Assembly: GCA_030607875.1 (NCBI GenBank)
Contig: JAUWJD010000025.1
Coordinates: 1 to 49,447 of the forward strand
From: Chloroflexota bacterium
GTDB lineage: Bacteria; Chloroflexota; Anaerolineae; UBA2200
Direction: 5' to 3'
DNA: 49,447 bases
The translations under genes and the position numbers were made by a program. Below the pieces are notes generated by a model, which was given only the letters and a program-made list of their open reading frames with translations, did not search any database and was not told the DNA's origin. Shown here piece after piece: positions 18,269-28,205 of the stretch (position 1 is its first letter; each line of letters begins with the position of its first letter).

Positions 18269-21200
18269 TCAGCCCATCTGGACTTGGACCTCGTGTCGCT
18301 TGCCGTCCTGGAGCAGCGGCACTTTCCCAGTAGGCAAGCGTTCTCCGTCCAGCGTGACCTGACATACACCCCGGTTGACACCTTCGGGGTTTGCTACAGA
18401 GATGCGGTACAAGGTCTTGCCGTGCCGGTACTCAATGGTGTAGCCTGACCAGTCTTTGGGAATGCAGGGTTCGATGCGTAGGCTATTCCCTACCCGCTGC
18501 AGGCCGAGAATGGCTTCAATTCCCACGCGGTACATCCATCCTGCCGATCCTGTATACCAGGTCCAGCCGCCGCGCCCAGCGTGCTTGGGGCTGCTGTAGA
18601 CGTCGGCAGCGACTACGTAGGGCTCTACCTTGTATCGAGCAACCTGTTCGGGTGTCGCACTGTGCTGAATCGGGTTGAGGAAGCGGAACAGCGCCTCGGC
18701 GCGATCTCCCTGACCCAGCATCGCAAAAGCCCACACCGCCCACAGAGCAGCATGGGTATACTGGCCGCCATTCTCACGGATGCCCGGCGGGTAACCTTTG
18801 ATGTAGCCGGGATCTTGCTTTGTCTTGTCAAACGGCGGGGCGAACAGAAGCAAGAGACGTTCGTCTTGGCGTGCCAGACGCTGCCACACGGACTCCATCG
18901 CCTGCGCTGCCCGCTCAGGATCAGCGGCGCCGGAGAGAACAGCCCACGACTGCGCAATCGAGGCAATCTGACACTCCAGGTTCTCTGCGGAGCCCAGGGG
19001 TGTCCCATCGTCGAAGTACGCCCGCAGGTACCAGTTTCCATCCCATGCGCCACGTTCCAATGACTCAACCAGTTCTTGCGCCATCTCCCGATATTGGGCT
19101 GCTCGATCATCGTCTCCTATAAGCTCACAAAGTGGGGCAAAACCCCTCAGCGTCGCGCACAGGAACCAACCCAACCAGACACTCTCGCCTTGCCCGTCGA
19201 CACCAACTCGGTTCATGCCGTCGTTCCAGTCACCCCCGCCCATCAGCGGCAAGCCGTGCGGCCCCTTCGTGAAGCCTGTCTCTAGGGCCCGACAGCAATG
19301 CTCGTACAGGTCATGAGCTTCGCTAGTGGTCTCATAATGACTATAGCGTTCCAGTTCTCCCGGCTGCAAGAGCTCGGCCTTGCGGAAGGGAGCCTTCTCT
19401 TTGAGGATGGACGCGTCGCAGGTCCGGGTCGCATAGTGTGCTGTGACGAAGGGAAGCCAGAGCAGGTCATCCGAATACCGCGTGCGCACCCCGCGCCCTG
19501 AAGGTGGATGCCACCAGTGTAGCACGTCTCCAGCCTCGAACTGGTGACGCGCTGCCCGCAGGATGTGCTCGCGCGCAATCTCGGGTGCAGCATGGGTGAG
19601 GGCCATCACATCCTGCAACTGGTCGCGGAATCCAAATGCGCCGCCCGACTGGTACAGTGCCGAGCGTGCCCAAACACGGCATGAGAGTGCCTGGTAGAGC
19701 AGCCATCGATTCAGTATCAGGTTCATGGCCGGCTCTGGCGTCTCGACCTTGACCTTGCCCAACAGGCCATCCCAGAAGCTCTTCACCGCGCCCCAGGCTG
19801 CTTCCACTTGGGCCAAATCTTGATACTGCTCGACTAACTGCAGCGCTTCCTCCCGGTCCGCTCCCTGTCCCAGCAAGAAGAAAACCTCCCTGCTCTCGCC
19901 CGGCGCGAGGTCAACGTGGATTTGGGCCACGGCGCAGGGATCCAAGCCGGCTTTCACTGTGCCGGACAACCCCAGTCGCTTCAGCGCCGCAGGTTCGGCC
20001 ATGCTGCCCTCTCGCCCGAGAAACTCGGTTCGGTCACAAGTCAGGCCGTGAAGCTCCTTGCTCGCAGCAAGGAACGCGACGCGCTCGCGGAACTCGGCGC
20101 TGTACGTGTTGCGGGCCAGTAGGACATTGCGGCTGGTGTCACACTCCGGCACAATGTACTGCTGTGTTTTGTTTCTGTTGGCGCCCAGCACCCACTCCGC
20201 GTAGTACGTGGCTGTGATGCGGCGGTGGCAATTCCATAGGTTCTCCAGCCGTAAGTGAATCACCTTGACCGGGGCATCAGGCACAGCAAAAAGGCGCAGT
20301 TGTTGTTTCAATCCGTGGCTGTGATGGTGGAACACAGAGTAGCCAGCTCCATGGCGCACCAGGTAAGGGGCAGCTTCGCGTGCCGGCAGTGGCGTAGGCG
20401 ACCAAACTTGCGCAGTCTCCTCGTCTCTCAGGTAGAGTGCCTCACCCGGCGTGTCGCTGACCGGGTCATTGCGCCACGGCGTGAGGCGGTTCTCGCCGCT
20501 GTTCTCGGCCCAGGTATACCCTGATCCGGATTCCGAGACCAAGAAGCCAAAGTCCGGGTTGGCAATGATGTTGACCCACGGCGACGGCGTCCACTGACCT
20601 GACTCGAGGTAGACCACATACTCCCGCCCGTCTGCGCTGAATCCACCCAGGCCATTGTCGAACAGCAGATCCTCAGGCCGGTTCAGAGCTGGTGTTGGCT
20701 TGCCCGCCTCCTCGATGAACAGTGTTGGCACGAAATCGGGGAGTCGGGCCGGTTCCTCTGCCAGCCTGGCCACCTGGTCTGCCAGCGAACCCTTGTCGCA
20801 CCGCAAGATAGCGCGTGCTGCTGCGGACAGCAGCACGCGGCTCTCCTCGCTTAACTGGTCGGCGCGCAGGACAAAGATACCCCCGCGTCTGTTCAACCAG
20901 GTCTCGGCACCTGTCCGCGCAATCAGGCGGTGCACATAGCCATGCAATTCATCGGCATACCCAGTCTCTTGTTCATTGAGTATAACCAGGGCAACCTTCA
21001 GTTGGCGCTTTCGCCAGTAGGCATGGGCACGAAGCACCTCATAAAGCAGAGCAGCGTTTTCGCGGCTCTGGATGCATACCAGAAGGATGGGATAGTCTCC
21101 AGAGATGGCATAAGGCCATAAGCCGGATTGTCCTTGGCGGTTGCCTGCCAACGTGCCCGGATCGGCGCGCAAAGCGGGGTGGGGATACAACAGAACAGAA

Positions 21201-24200
21201 AGGAGCTTCTGCATGCGTTCCAGCTCCGGCGTGCTGAGATCCAGCTCGCGCAACTTCTGCCGGTGAATATCACGCGCTCTCCCGAAAGCTCGTCTCACGG
21301 TGAGCCAAGACCCATAGCGACGCGCCATAGCCAGCGCCTCGTCGCGTGATGCTGCCGCCAGGGTGATGTAGGCCACCTGAGCCGTTGTGTGGGGCAACAG
21401 ACGAATGCTCTGCCCAATGCACATAATGGGATCGAGCGTGGCGCCAACAGTGCCTGACAATCCGTTGCGTCCTCTGCGGAGCGCTGCAGGGGCACGAGGC
21501 GTCTGCCCGCGGCCGAGGAAACAGGCTCGGTCGGTTTCGTAAGCGCCGGTCGCCTTGCGCAGGCCCCTGGTTACTAGCAGATGGGCCAGATAGATAGGCT
21601 CCTCATCCGCGGAACGGGGACGACGGCGGAACAGAAGGGTATTCAGCTGAGGCACGAACTCGCTCTCCACAAAGAGCTTGTTAAAGGCCTGGTGGCGGAC
21701 ATCCGCGGCTTGCGGGCCGAGCACGACCTCCGCGTAGCTGCTGAGCCACAGACTGCGGCGTCGGTTGCTGTCGTTGGTCAACGTCACCCGCCGGATCTCC
21801 ACATCGTCGTCAGGGGACACTGTCAGCTCCATGCGCAGGGAGATGTCATGGTCCTTGCGACGAAACTCCACCTTGTGGGCATAGACCAACACCTCCTCCC
21901 ATTGCGGCATGGCCTTCACAGGCTGATAGGCTGCCGACCAGATCGCTGCTCCTTTCGTGTCTTGAACATAGATCCAGCTTCCCCAATTGTCGAGGGTTGT
22001 GTCAGAGCGCCAGCGAGTCAGGTTGAGATCATTCCACCGACTGTAACCGCCACCAGCACTTGTGATCAGGACGCTGTATCTTCCATTGGAGCACAGGAAG
22101 ACCTCGGGCACCGGCATGCGCATTGAGGTGCGGTACGGCAAGTCGCTCGGCAGTGGTCTAGCTGGACGCGCGGCCTGCGTTTCCTCCGGATGTGGATACT
22201 CCACGGGGGCTTGAGACGGCATCTGCTCGTATAGGATCAGGTTAGTGGCCTGGATGCGCGGATCGGCGTGGAAGCGCTGGACCATGATCTGGTCTTGCAG
22301 ATAGTTCACAATGGACAGGAAAATCATACCCTGGTGGTGCGCCATGTAGGAGCGCACGATGGCGCTCTGCTGTCCCGGCGAAACGCGCGATGCGGTGCAG
22401 TCGATCGCCTCGTATAGGCCATAGTGTCCCAGCATGCCTCGCTCGATCAGGGCTGCCAGGTTGTCCATCACAGCGTTCGGCCGCAGAGACAAGGCCAGAA
22501 GCGAGGCATACGGAGAGATCACTAGATCTTTGCCGAGACCACGTTTCACGCCCAACCCGGGAACCCCAAATGCCTGGTATTGGTAGTTCATCGCCGCGTC
22601 AAAGCGGTAGTAACCCGACTCGGAGATGCCCCAGGGGACGCCCTGCTCACGTCCATACGCGATCTGCCGGTCAACCACAGCGGCGTTGGTTTGATGCAAC
22701 AGCGTCCCACGGTAGCTGTGCATCAGGAGCTGCGGCATCAGGTACTCGAACATCGTTCCACCCCACGAGAGCAGCGTCCGCGTGCCACTGACGCGAGTGA
22801 AGGCACGGCTCAAGTGCAACCAATGGCTCCTCGGTACGTCGCCCTTGGCAATGGCTACCAGACTGGCCAAGCGGGCCTCAGAGGCAAGCAGGTCGTAGTA
22901 GTTCTTGTCCATCCGAGCAGATGACACGTTGTATCCGATGTGGAATACCTCGCGTCTCTCATCGAACAAGGATTGAAAGTCCATGGCCTGGAAGTAGCCC
23001 TCAGACTCTTCCACCACACCTTTAAGAATGCGCGCCAGGTCCAGGGCATGTTCCTCAGCAGCATCCAGCTTCAGGGTAAGGTCGGAGCACCAGGTGACAG
23101 CCTCCTGCACTTCCGCACCTTCGAGCCGCTGGTGAAGAAGAAGAGCTTGCAGCTCGTCCAGGCCCTCGTGTCCGATCTGGCATGTTTGCGGCACGGCTGC
23201 CAGGCCAGCCGCCACAGGCAGCGCCTCTCGAAGCGCGTTCCAGGCGTTTCCAATGGGCGCATCCACATCTTCCTTGGTGAACAACCTGGGCGGGTTGCTC
23301 AGGCAGTGCAGCCAAGGCAGCAAATCATCGATCTGCATTAGGGTATTGCGAAGGTGGCGATTGGTGAGATCCGACCAGATTCGCAGGTCCCGAATGGCCT
23401 CTACACCCAGGGTCTCGGCGCGGCTGTCAAGAAGCTGTCGCAGCCTAAGCTCGAACTCAGGCCAGTCCGACTCGGTTAGTTGGGCCAGCATAGAGCGCCA
23501 CTGGGAAGGTTCGTCGCGTACGGCGAGCACCCGTTCACCCATTCGATCTGAGAACTGCTGTAGCGATTCGAGTCCCATCTTTGATTCGGGACTCTGCAAG
23601 AACTGGAGGTTTTCAGACAGCAGATTCAGATGATCCAGTAACCCTTCGAGGGCCTGCCAGCGCAAGATGGGCTGCTCCAAGACGTCCTGGCAGCCTCGTT
23701 TCAGCGCCAGCAGACACCCCGCCAGGTTGCCGCTGTCCACAGTGGAAACGTACCGCGGCGGGAGCGGGTGGAGGTTACGCGTGTCATACCAGTTCAAAAA
23801 GTGGCCCCGATAGCGTTCCAGCCGTGCTAGATAGTTGAAAGTGAACCTCAAGCGATAGGCGAAGTCAGCGGGCCCAACGTAGCCCAGGGCGTAGGCTGCC
23901 AGCGTGGAGAGGAGTTGCATGCCGATGTTGGTGGGCGACGTGCGCCGTGCATGCTGCCCCAAAGGGTCCTCCTGGTAGTGGTCTGGTGGCAGCCAGTGAT
24001 CTTCCGGGCCTACAAACTGTTCGAAGAAGAGCCACGTGCGGCGGGCCAGCGACCGTAACTGCTGACGTTGCTCCGCTGAAAGCTGGACCGGTTCTTGCAC
24101 CACCGGCCGACTGAGCCAGTGAGCAATCTGTGGCGAGACCAGCCACGTCAGGAGGAATGGTGCAGCAACGGGCAACACCTCGGGCCGTAACCAGGCTAGC

Positions 24201-26839
24201 AACAAAGCAAGGCCGACAGCGAGCACTGCAGCGCTGCCCATGCGCACCCAGGCCAAGGCCAGCTTGCGTTCCTTCCTGAAAAGACGGATGGTGTGCGCAG
24301 CGGTGGTCCACTGCAGCAGGTGCCGGCGGGTGATGAACAGGCGCACCAGTGTGCTGCCGATGGCGTCAACGATGATTGGCGTCTCGTAGGTGAGGAACGC
24401 CAGGCCCAGCAGCCATCGCCTGGACTTGGCCAGCAATGGCTCCATCGCTGCCTCCCGGAAAAAGCTCCATCCCCCAATCAACAACAACAGGTCCGCGACA
24501 ATCTGGCTGAAGAAGGGCGTGGCGGAGATGAAAAGTGCCAAGAGCGTCCAAACGAGCGGTGAGCCGGGCAGCCAAAGCCAGCCGGCCAGCAGCAGCGCCA
24601 GCAGCGAAGGGGGCAACAGGCTGCGGCGCAGGTTGTCCCATATCTTCCAACGAGCGATGACAGAGAGCTCATTGGGTATCTTCTTCGCACTGTCGCTTGG
24701 CACCCGCGGCAGCAGCCAGGGCAGCAACTGCCAGTCACCTCGAATCCAGCGGTGCTGGCGGAAAGCATAGGCCAAGTAGTGAGCCGGGAAGTCCTCGTAG
24801 AAGGTCACTGTTGTGCACAGCCCTGCCCGACCGTGAATGCCCTCGAACAGGTCGTGGCTGAGAAGAGCATTCTGCGGCACACGCCCTGCCAGGCCGCGTT
24901 CAAATGCGGCGATATCGTATATACCCTTGCCGGCATAGATGCCCTCACCAAACAAGTCTTGATAGGCATCCGACACGGCGCGCGTGTAGAGGTCCACCAC
25001 TGTATCGCCAGCAAAGCCCTGAGCAAAGAGCGATCGGTTGGCCGAGGGCGGCCAGACCTCGAGGCGGGGCTGCAACACGGTGTAGCCGGCGACCACTGCA
25101 CCGCTGTGGCGATCAAATTGTGCACGGTTCAGCGGATGGGCCATCGTTGCTACCAGTTGGTGTGCGCTGTCTCGCGGCATGATGGTATCTCGGTCCAGCG
25201 TGATGGCGTATTTGATGCCTTCGAGGCCGTCCTGGTGACCTTCTTGTACCGTGAAGTGGATTTCCTTGCGGTCGCCAAGCAGCAGCCTGTTAAAGTCCGC
25301 CAGCTTGCCCCGCTTGCGTTCCCAGCCCATCCAATACCCTTCCGCTGGGTTCCACTGACGCTCGCGGTGGAAGAGGTAGAATCGACCGCTGGATGGGCCT
25401 CCATACCTAGCATTGAGCTCTCGAATGCCCTTCACGGCTTGCTCGATTAGGTCGTCGTCATCGGGCATGTGTTCTTGAGCTGCATCGGCGAAATCGGTGA
25501 GCAGGGCGAAAAGGAGATTGGGATCGGGGTTGCTCAAATGATGCCGCTCCAGTTGCCGTAGCAGCGCTTGAACCTCGTTGGCATCGGTCAGCATGGTAGG
25601 CATGACGGCGATAGTGCGGCTTTCGGTTGGGATGCCCTCTCCATAGTCCATTGCTGGCAATCTGCGCGGCGCAATCGTATGGGTGATGATCCAATTGACT
25701 GCATGGATGGCCACTGCTGTTGCAGGCAGCAGGCCGATCAAGCCCACTTCCAGTAGCTGTCGGAGTGTGCCACCAGCGTAGCGAGCATACCCAAGAAAGA
25801 TACCCAAGACGATGGCCGTGAGCAAGGCGATGCTGCCAAGATATACGGAGGTAGGATGGTTCAATACCCACCGTCGGATACCCTCTCGCAGGGTGGGACG
25901 GTAGCCTAAGCGGGTTTCAAGCTGTGTGCGACCCTCGTCCACAAGGTAGAAGCCAACGTGACTAGTGCGTGCTGAATTGGCTACTCCTTGCCTGGCTGCC
26001 TGTATCGCCGCTTTCGCCACCTCTCTCTCATCTCGCCCCATCCCTTTGGCCAGCTCTTCGACAACCTTGCGGTAGCAGTCCCGTGTCTCAAAGTCCATCT
26101 TGGTGTAGACATCGGCTGGGTCCTCTCGCAGTACCTGCTCTACCTGGCTTACCCCTTCGAAAAAGTCATTCCAGTCGTATGCCCCCAACCCGCGCAGGCT
26201 GAGGATACAATTGGCGATGCTCCGATCCTCAGTGACTGCTTCGCCCGTAGCTGGCACGTCTGCGGGTGACCTGCTGCTGCCGCGGACGTGCAACCTGGCG
26301 ATCTCCGCCGCTGTACGAGTCAAGTTCTCCAGGATACCCAAACGCAGCATGCTGGGCAGCGCCCACAGTTCGCCCATGGTGAGGCTGGCAACGGCCTGAT
26401 AGGTTTGTATGAAGTGACGCACCTGATCGAAAACCAGGTAGTTATTGCTGTAGCGGATGATCTCGCACGCAAGCATATGAATCCGCGGCCAGCGCTCGCC
26501 CGACCCAGTCTCCACTGTGGGCAACTCTCGATAGAAGTGTGGGGGCATATCCTCACGGATTTGGCGCAGCGCTTCCTGTATCACGTGAAAGTTGTCCAAG
26601 AACCACTCGCCAGCAGTTGACAGGCGCGGTTGGGAAACAAAGTGCTGGTGGGCTTTCCGCAGCACCTTTTCGCGATCTTTCAGGTAGCGTCGGAGGGAAG
26701 ACTTGTCTGCGCCCCCGAGCCCAAAACGGTGCTGGTTGGCGATACTAGTCGCCAGTTGCTCGACTTGGTCCACATGGGCACTGTTAGCGTCGGCCACAGT
26801 ATCAGCGGATGCGTTGGAGCTAGGTCGGTTCTCTTGCAC
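18269..26839 (-). CDS. Cyclic beta-1,2-glucan synthase-like protein (NdvB/ChvB family)
   Basis: Giant protein of 2856 aa, normal for NdvB/ChvB. Order: N-terminal region; membrane helices near 335-360 and 370-390; a glycosyltransferase domain at about 480-760 with DRDTIMPRD near 550; further membrane helices at about 780-1000; a glucoamylase-like segment at about 1050-1550; then two glycosyltransferase-36 beta-sandwich regions and a GH94-type barrel whose GGGDWNDGMNRVG (about 2540) holds the acid catalyst. The family makes cyclic beta-1,2-glucan by initiation, elongation, phosphorolytic trimming and cyclisation. Start is a GTG only 3 nt after the UspA stop, so translation is coupled to that gene. 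Confidence 0.88.
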   Translation of the reverse strand: MQENRPSSNASADTVADANSAHVDQVEQLATSIANQHRFGLGGADKSSLRRYLKDREKVLRKAHQHFVSQPRLSTAGEWFLDNFHVIQEALRQIREDMPPHFYRELPTVETGSGERWPRIHMLACEIIRYSNNYLVFDQVRHFIQTYQAVASLTMGELWALPSMLRLGILENLTRTAAEIARLHVRGSSRSPADVPATGEAVTEDRSIANCILSLRGLGAYDWNDFFEGVSQVEQVLREDPADVYTKMDFETRDCYRKVVEELAKGMGRDEREVAKAAIQAARQGVANSARTSHVGFYLVDEGRTQLETRLGYRPTLREGIRRWVLNHPTSVYLGSIALLTAIVLGIFLGYARYAGGTLRQLLEVGLIGLLPATAVAIHAVNWIITHTIAPRRLPAMDYGEGIPTESRTIAVMPTMLTDANEVQALLRQLERHHLSNPDPNLLFALLTDFADAAQEHMPDDDDLIEQAVKGIRELNARYGGPSSGRFYLFHRERQWNPAEGYWMGWERKRGKLADFNRLLLGDRKEIHFTVQEGHQDGLEGIKYAITLDRDTIMPRDSAHQLVATMAHPLNRAQFDRHSGAVVAGYTVLQPRLEVWPPSANRSLFAQGFAGDTVVDLYTRAVSDAYQDLFGEGIYAGKGIYDIAAFERGLAGRVPQNALLSHDLFEGIHGRAGLCTTVTFYEDFPAHYLAYAFRQHRWIRGDWQLLPWLLPRVPSDSAKKIPNELSVIARWKIWDNLRRSLLPPSLLALLLAGWLWLPGSPLVWTLLALFISATPFFSQIVADLLLLIGGWSFFREAAMEPLLAKSRRWLLGLAFLTYETPIIVDAIGSTLVRLFITRRHLLQWTTAAHTIRLFRKERKLALAWVRMGSAAVLAVGLALLLAWLRPEVLPVAAPFLLTWLVSPQIAHWLSRPVVQEPVQLSAEQRQQLRSLARRTWLFFEQFVGPEDHWLPPDHYQEDPLGQHARRTSPTNIGMQLLSTLAAYALGYVGPADFAYRLRFTFNYLARLERYRGHFLNWYDTRNLHPLPPRYVSTVDSGNLAGCLLALKRGCQDVLEQPILRWQALEGLLDHLNLLSENLQFLQSPESKMGLESLQQFSDRMGERVLAVRDEPSQWRSMLAQLTESDWPEFELRLRQLLDSRAETLGVEAIRDLRIWSDLTNRHLRNTLMQIDDLLPWLHCLSNPPRLFTKEDVDAPIGNAWNALREALPVAAGLAAVPQTCQIGHEGLDELQALLLHQRLEGAEVQEAVTWCSDLTLKLDAAEEHALDLARILKGVVEESEGYFQAMDFQSLFDERREVFHIGYNVSSARMDKNYYDLLASEARLASLVAIAKGDVPRSHWLHLSRAFTRVSGTRTLLSWGGTMFEYLMPQLLMHSYRGTLLHQTNAAVVDRQIAYGREQGVPWGISESGYYRFDAAMNYQYQAFGVPGLGVKRGLGKDLVISPYASLLALSLRPNAVMDNLAALIERGMLGHYGLYEAIDCTASRVSPGQQSAIVRSYMAHHQGMIFLSIVNYLQDQIMVQRFHADPRIQATNLILYEQMPSQAPVEYPHPEETQAARPARPLPSDLPYRTSMRMPVPEVFLCSNGRYSVLITSAGGGYSRWNDLNLTRWRSDTTLDNWGSWIYVQDTKGAAIWSAAYQPVKAMPQWEEVLVYAHKVEFRRKDHDISLRMELTVSPDDDVEIRRVTLTNDSNRRRSLWLSSYAEVVLGPQAADVRHQAFNKLFVESEFVPQLNTLLFRRRPRSADEEPIYLAHLLVTRGLRKATGAYETDRACFLGRGQTPRAPAALRRGRNGLSGTVGATLDPIMCIGQSIRLLPHTTAQVAYITLAAASRDEALAMARRYGSWLTVRRAFGRARDIHRQKLRELDLSTPELERMQKLLSVLLYPHPALRADPGTLAGNRQGQSGLWPYAISGDYPILLVCIQSRENAALLYEVLRAHAYWRKRQLKVALVILNEQETGYADELHGYVHRLIARTGAETWLNRRGGIFVLRADQLSEESRVLLSAAARAILRCDKGSLADQVARLAEEPARLPDFVPTLFIEEAGKPTPALNRPEDLLFDNGLGGFSADGREYVVYLESGQWTPSPWVNIIANPDFGFLVSESGSGYTWAENSGENRLTPWRNDPVSDTPGEALYLRDEETAQVWSPTPLPAREAAPYLVRHGAGYSVFHHHSHGLKQQLRLFAVPDAPVKVIHLRLENLWNCHRRITATYYAEWVLGANRNKTQQYIVPECDTSRNVLLARNTYSAEFRERVAFLAASKELHGLTCDRTEFLGREGSMAEPAALKRLGLSGTVKAGLDPCAVAQIHVDLAPGESREVFFLLGQGADREEALQLVEQYQDLAQVEAAWGAVKSFWDGLLGKVKVETPEPAMNLILNRWLLYQALSCRVWARSALYQSGGAFGFRDQLQDVMALTHAAPEIAREHILRAARHQFEAGDVLHWWHPPSGRGVRTRYSDDLLWLPFVTAHYATRTCDASILKEKAPFRKAELLQPGELERYSHYETTSEAHDLYEHCCRALETGFTKGPHGLPLMGGGDWNDGMNRVGVDGQGESVWLGWFLCATLRGFAPLCELIGDDDRAAQYREMAQELVESLERGAWDGNWYLRAYFDDGTPLGSAENLECQIASIAQSWAVLSGAADPERAAQAMESVWQRLARQDERLLLLFAPPFDKTKQDPGYIKGYPPGIRENGGQYTHAALWAVWAFAMLGQGDRAEALFRFLNPIQHSATPEQVARYKVEPYVVAADVYSSPKHAGRGGWTWYTGSAGWMYRVGIEAILGLQRVGNSLRIEPCIPKDWSGYTIEYRHGKTLYRISVANPEGVNRGVCQVTLDGERLPTGKVPLLQDGKRHEVQVQMG

Positions 26840-26842
26840 GGT

Positions 26843-27808
26843 CTAGTGTCCTATGTGTTCTTTAGCGATGATCTCGGCCGCGGTAGGCTCGATGTGGTCC
26901 GAAGGCAGGTCTTGGGCAATGAGCAGAGGCGTCGTGCCGTAGACGATGAAGTTGAGCGCAAGGCTCCCGTAAGGCCAGCTGGTGCTTCCAGAGTAGCCGT
27001 GGGCGCTCATCACAACCATGTCTATCTTCTCTTCCCTCACGAGATTGTGCAAGGTCTGCGCAGGCTTGTCACTGACGAGAAGACGACTCTGAACGTCCAC
27101 TTGCTCCGCAACCAACGAGGATTGAAGCTCCTCCAGGTGTCGGACAGCCTCTGCGCGGTTCAGCTCGATCACTTGATCGATCACTCCAAGTTCCTCGTCA
27201 GTGAGCGGGCGGCGGCGCGGCATTTCCGTCCTAGCTACGATGTGCGCCAAGATCAACTGTGCTCCATGAGACCGTGCCAGCATGCCCGCCACCGGCAGGG
27301 CATATTCTGCTCGCTGTGAGCAGTCCAAAGGGCACAGCAGACGTGAATAGGTCAGGTGCGCCAAGTTGCTGGTAGCAGGATGATAGGCTCGCACGATCAT
27401 CATGGATACACGCGCACGAGCGATGATTTTCTGCACCACACTGCTCACATTCCAGCCAGTCAAACCGCTCTGTCCGTGGCTGCTGAGCAGGATTAGATCC
27501 ACGGCGTGCTGATGTGCAAAAGCAAGAATCTGCTCTGCGGCCTTGCCTTCCCGGCGTTTTGCTTGCACATCCAGCCCCACAGCCTGCAGGCGGCAGGCTA
27601 TCTCTTCCAAGTACGCATCTGCTTCGGCCGTCCGAAAGCTCCATTTGAGTGCATTAACCGGCTGAGCTGCTTCATCGGCAGGTCTGGGCTCGCATACGTT
27701 CAACAATGTCACCTTGGCCTCAAGTGGCTGGGCCATGGCGACCACGTGCGGCAGCGCACACTCAGCAAGCGCCGAGCGGTCAAGCGGGACAAGTATTTTT
27801 CCAAACAT
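26843..27808 (-). CDS. Tandem universal stress protein (two UspA domains)
   Basis: Protein of 321 aa with two Usp domains. The first, at about 1-150, opens MFGKILVPLDRSALAECAL and has the ATP-type loop LLSSHGQSGLTGWNVSSVV. The second, at about 160-300, opens YSRLLCPLDCSQRAEYAL and has VVMSAHGYSGSTSWPYGS. Both have the G-x2-G-x9-G-S/T-like nucleotide loop. I start at the ATG preceded by GGAAGGAG rather than 7 codons upstream. Located directly before and coupled to the glucan synthase gene, so it may modulate that enzyme under stress (inference). Confidence 0.9.
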   Translation of the reverse strand: MFGKILVPLDRSALAECALPHVVAMAQPLEAKVTLLNVCEPRPADEAAQPVNALKWSFRTAEADAYLEEIACRLQAVGLDVQAKRREGKAAEQILAFAHQHAVDLILLSSHGQSGLTGWNVSSVVQKIIARARVSMMIVRAYHPATSNLAHLTYSRLLCPLDCSQRAEYALPVAGMLARSHGAQLILAHIVARTEMPRRRPLTDEELGVIDQVIELNRAEAVRHLEELQSSLVAEQVDVQSRLLVSDKPAQTLHNLVREEKIDMVVMSAHGYSGSTSWPYGSLALNFIVYGTTPLLIAQDLPSDHIEPTAAEIIAKEHIGH

Positions 27809-28205
27809 ATTCGCACTCCTTCCGTTCACATGGCCCTGGTCAGAACAACGGAGTTGTCAAGCATGGAGAGCATCTTTCCGAGGTACGCTGGCACTGAAAT
27901 AGCCCAACTGGTTCTCTGCTCTGCTGTCGATTCGCAGAATGCACGTTGTGATTACATCAGTGTAGCGATAGCATCACTGCCGCTGGACTCCTTCGCCAAT
28001 CTGTGGTGGAGAAGGTCTGACCATCTTCAGGTCGCGTCCAGCCCACGCGGAGACTATGCTCCGCGTCGAAGTTCAGGTGGTGCGATCAGGGTGGAACCGT
28101 CTGGCTTCCCACTATTAGGGAGATCAATCCAGGCCGTGAGGATGAGGAGCGACCTAGTCCTCAGTGTACATCGGCGCTGCCATCTGTCCAGAGCACGAGC
28201 GAGGA
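27809..28205. other. Intergenic stretch upstream of the Usp gene
   Basis: About 400 bp between the Usp start and the sigma-factor end. It carries a TTGACA near 27850 (minus) without a good -10. Near 28087-28110 (plus) there is a phrase resembling a T-box core with no gene behind it. I support no gene here. Confidence 0.4.

Noticed and set aside
28081..28130. A phrase like a T-box core (AGGGTGGAACCG) followed by a possible hairpin on the plus strand
   Set aside because: No plus-strand gene follows, no specifier or stem I pattern is convincing, and the genes around are on the minus strand; most likely chance or a long-dead leader.
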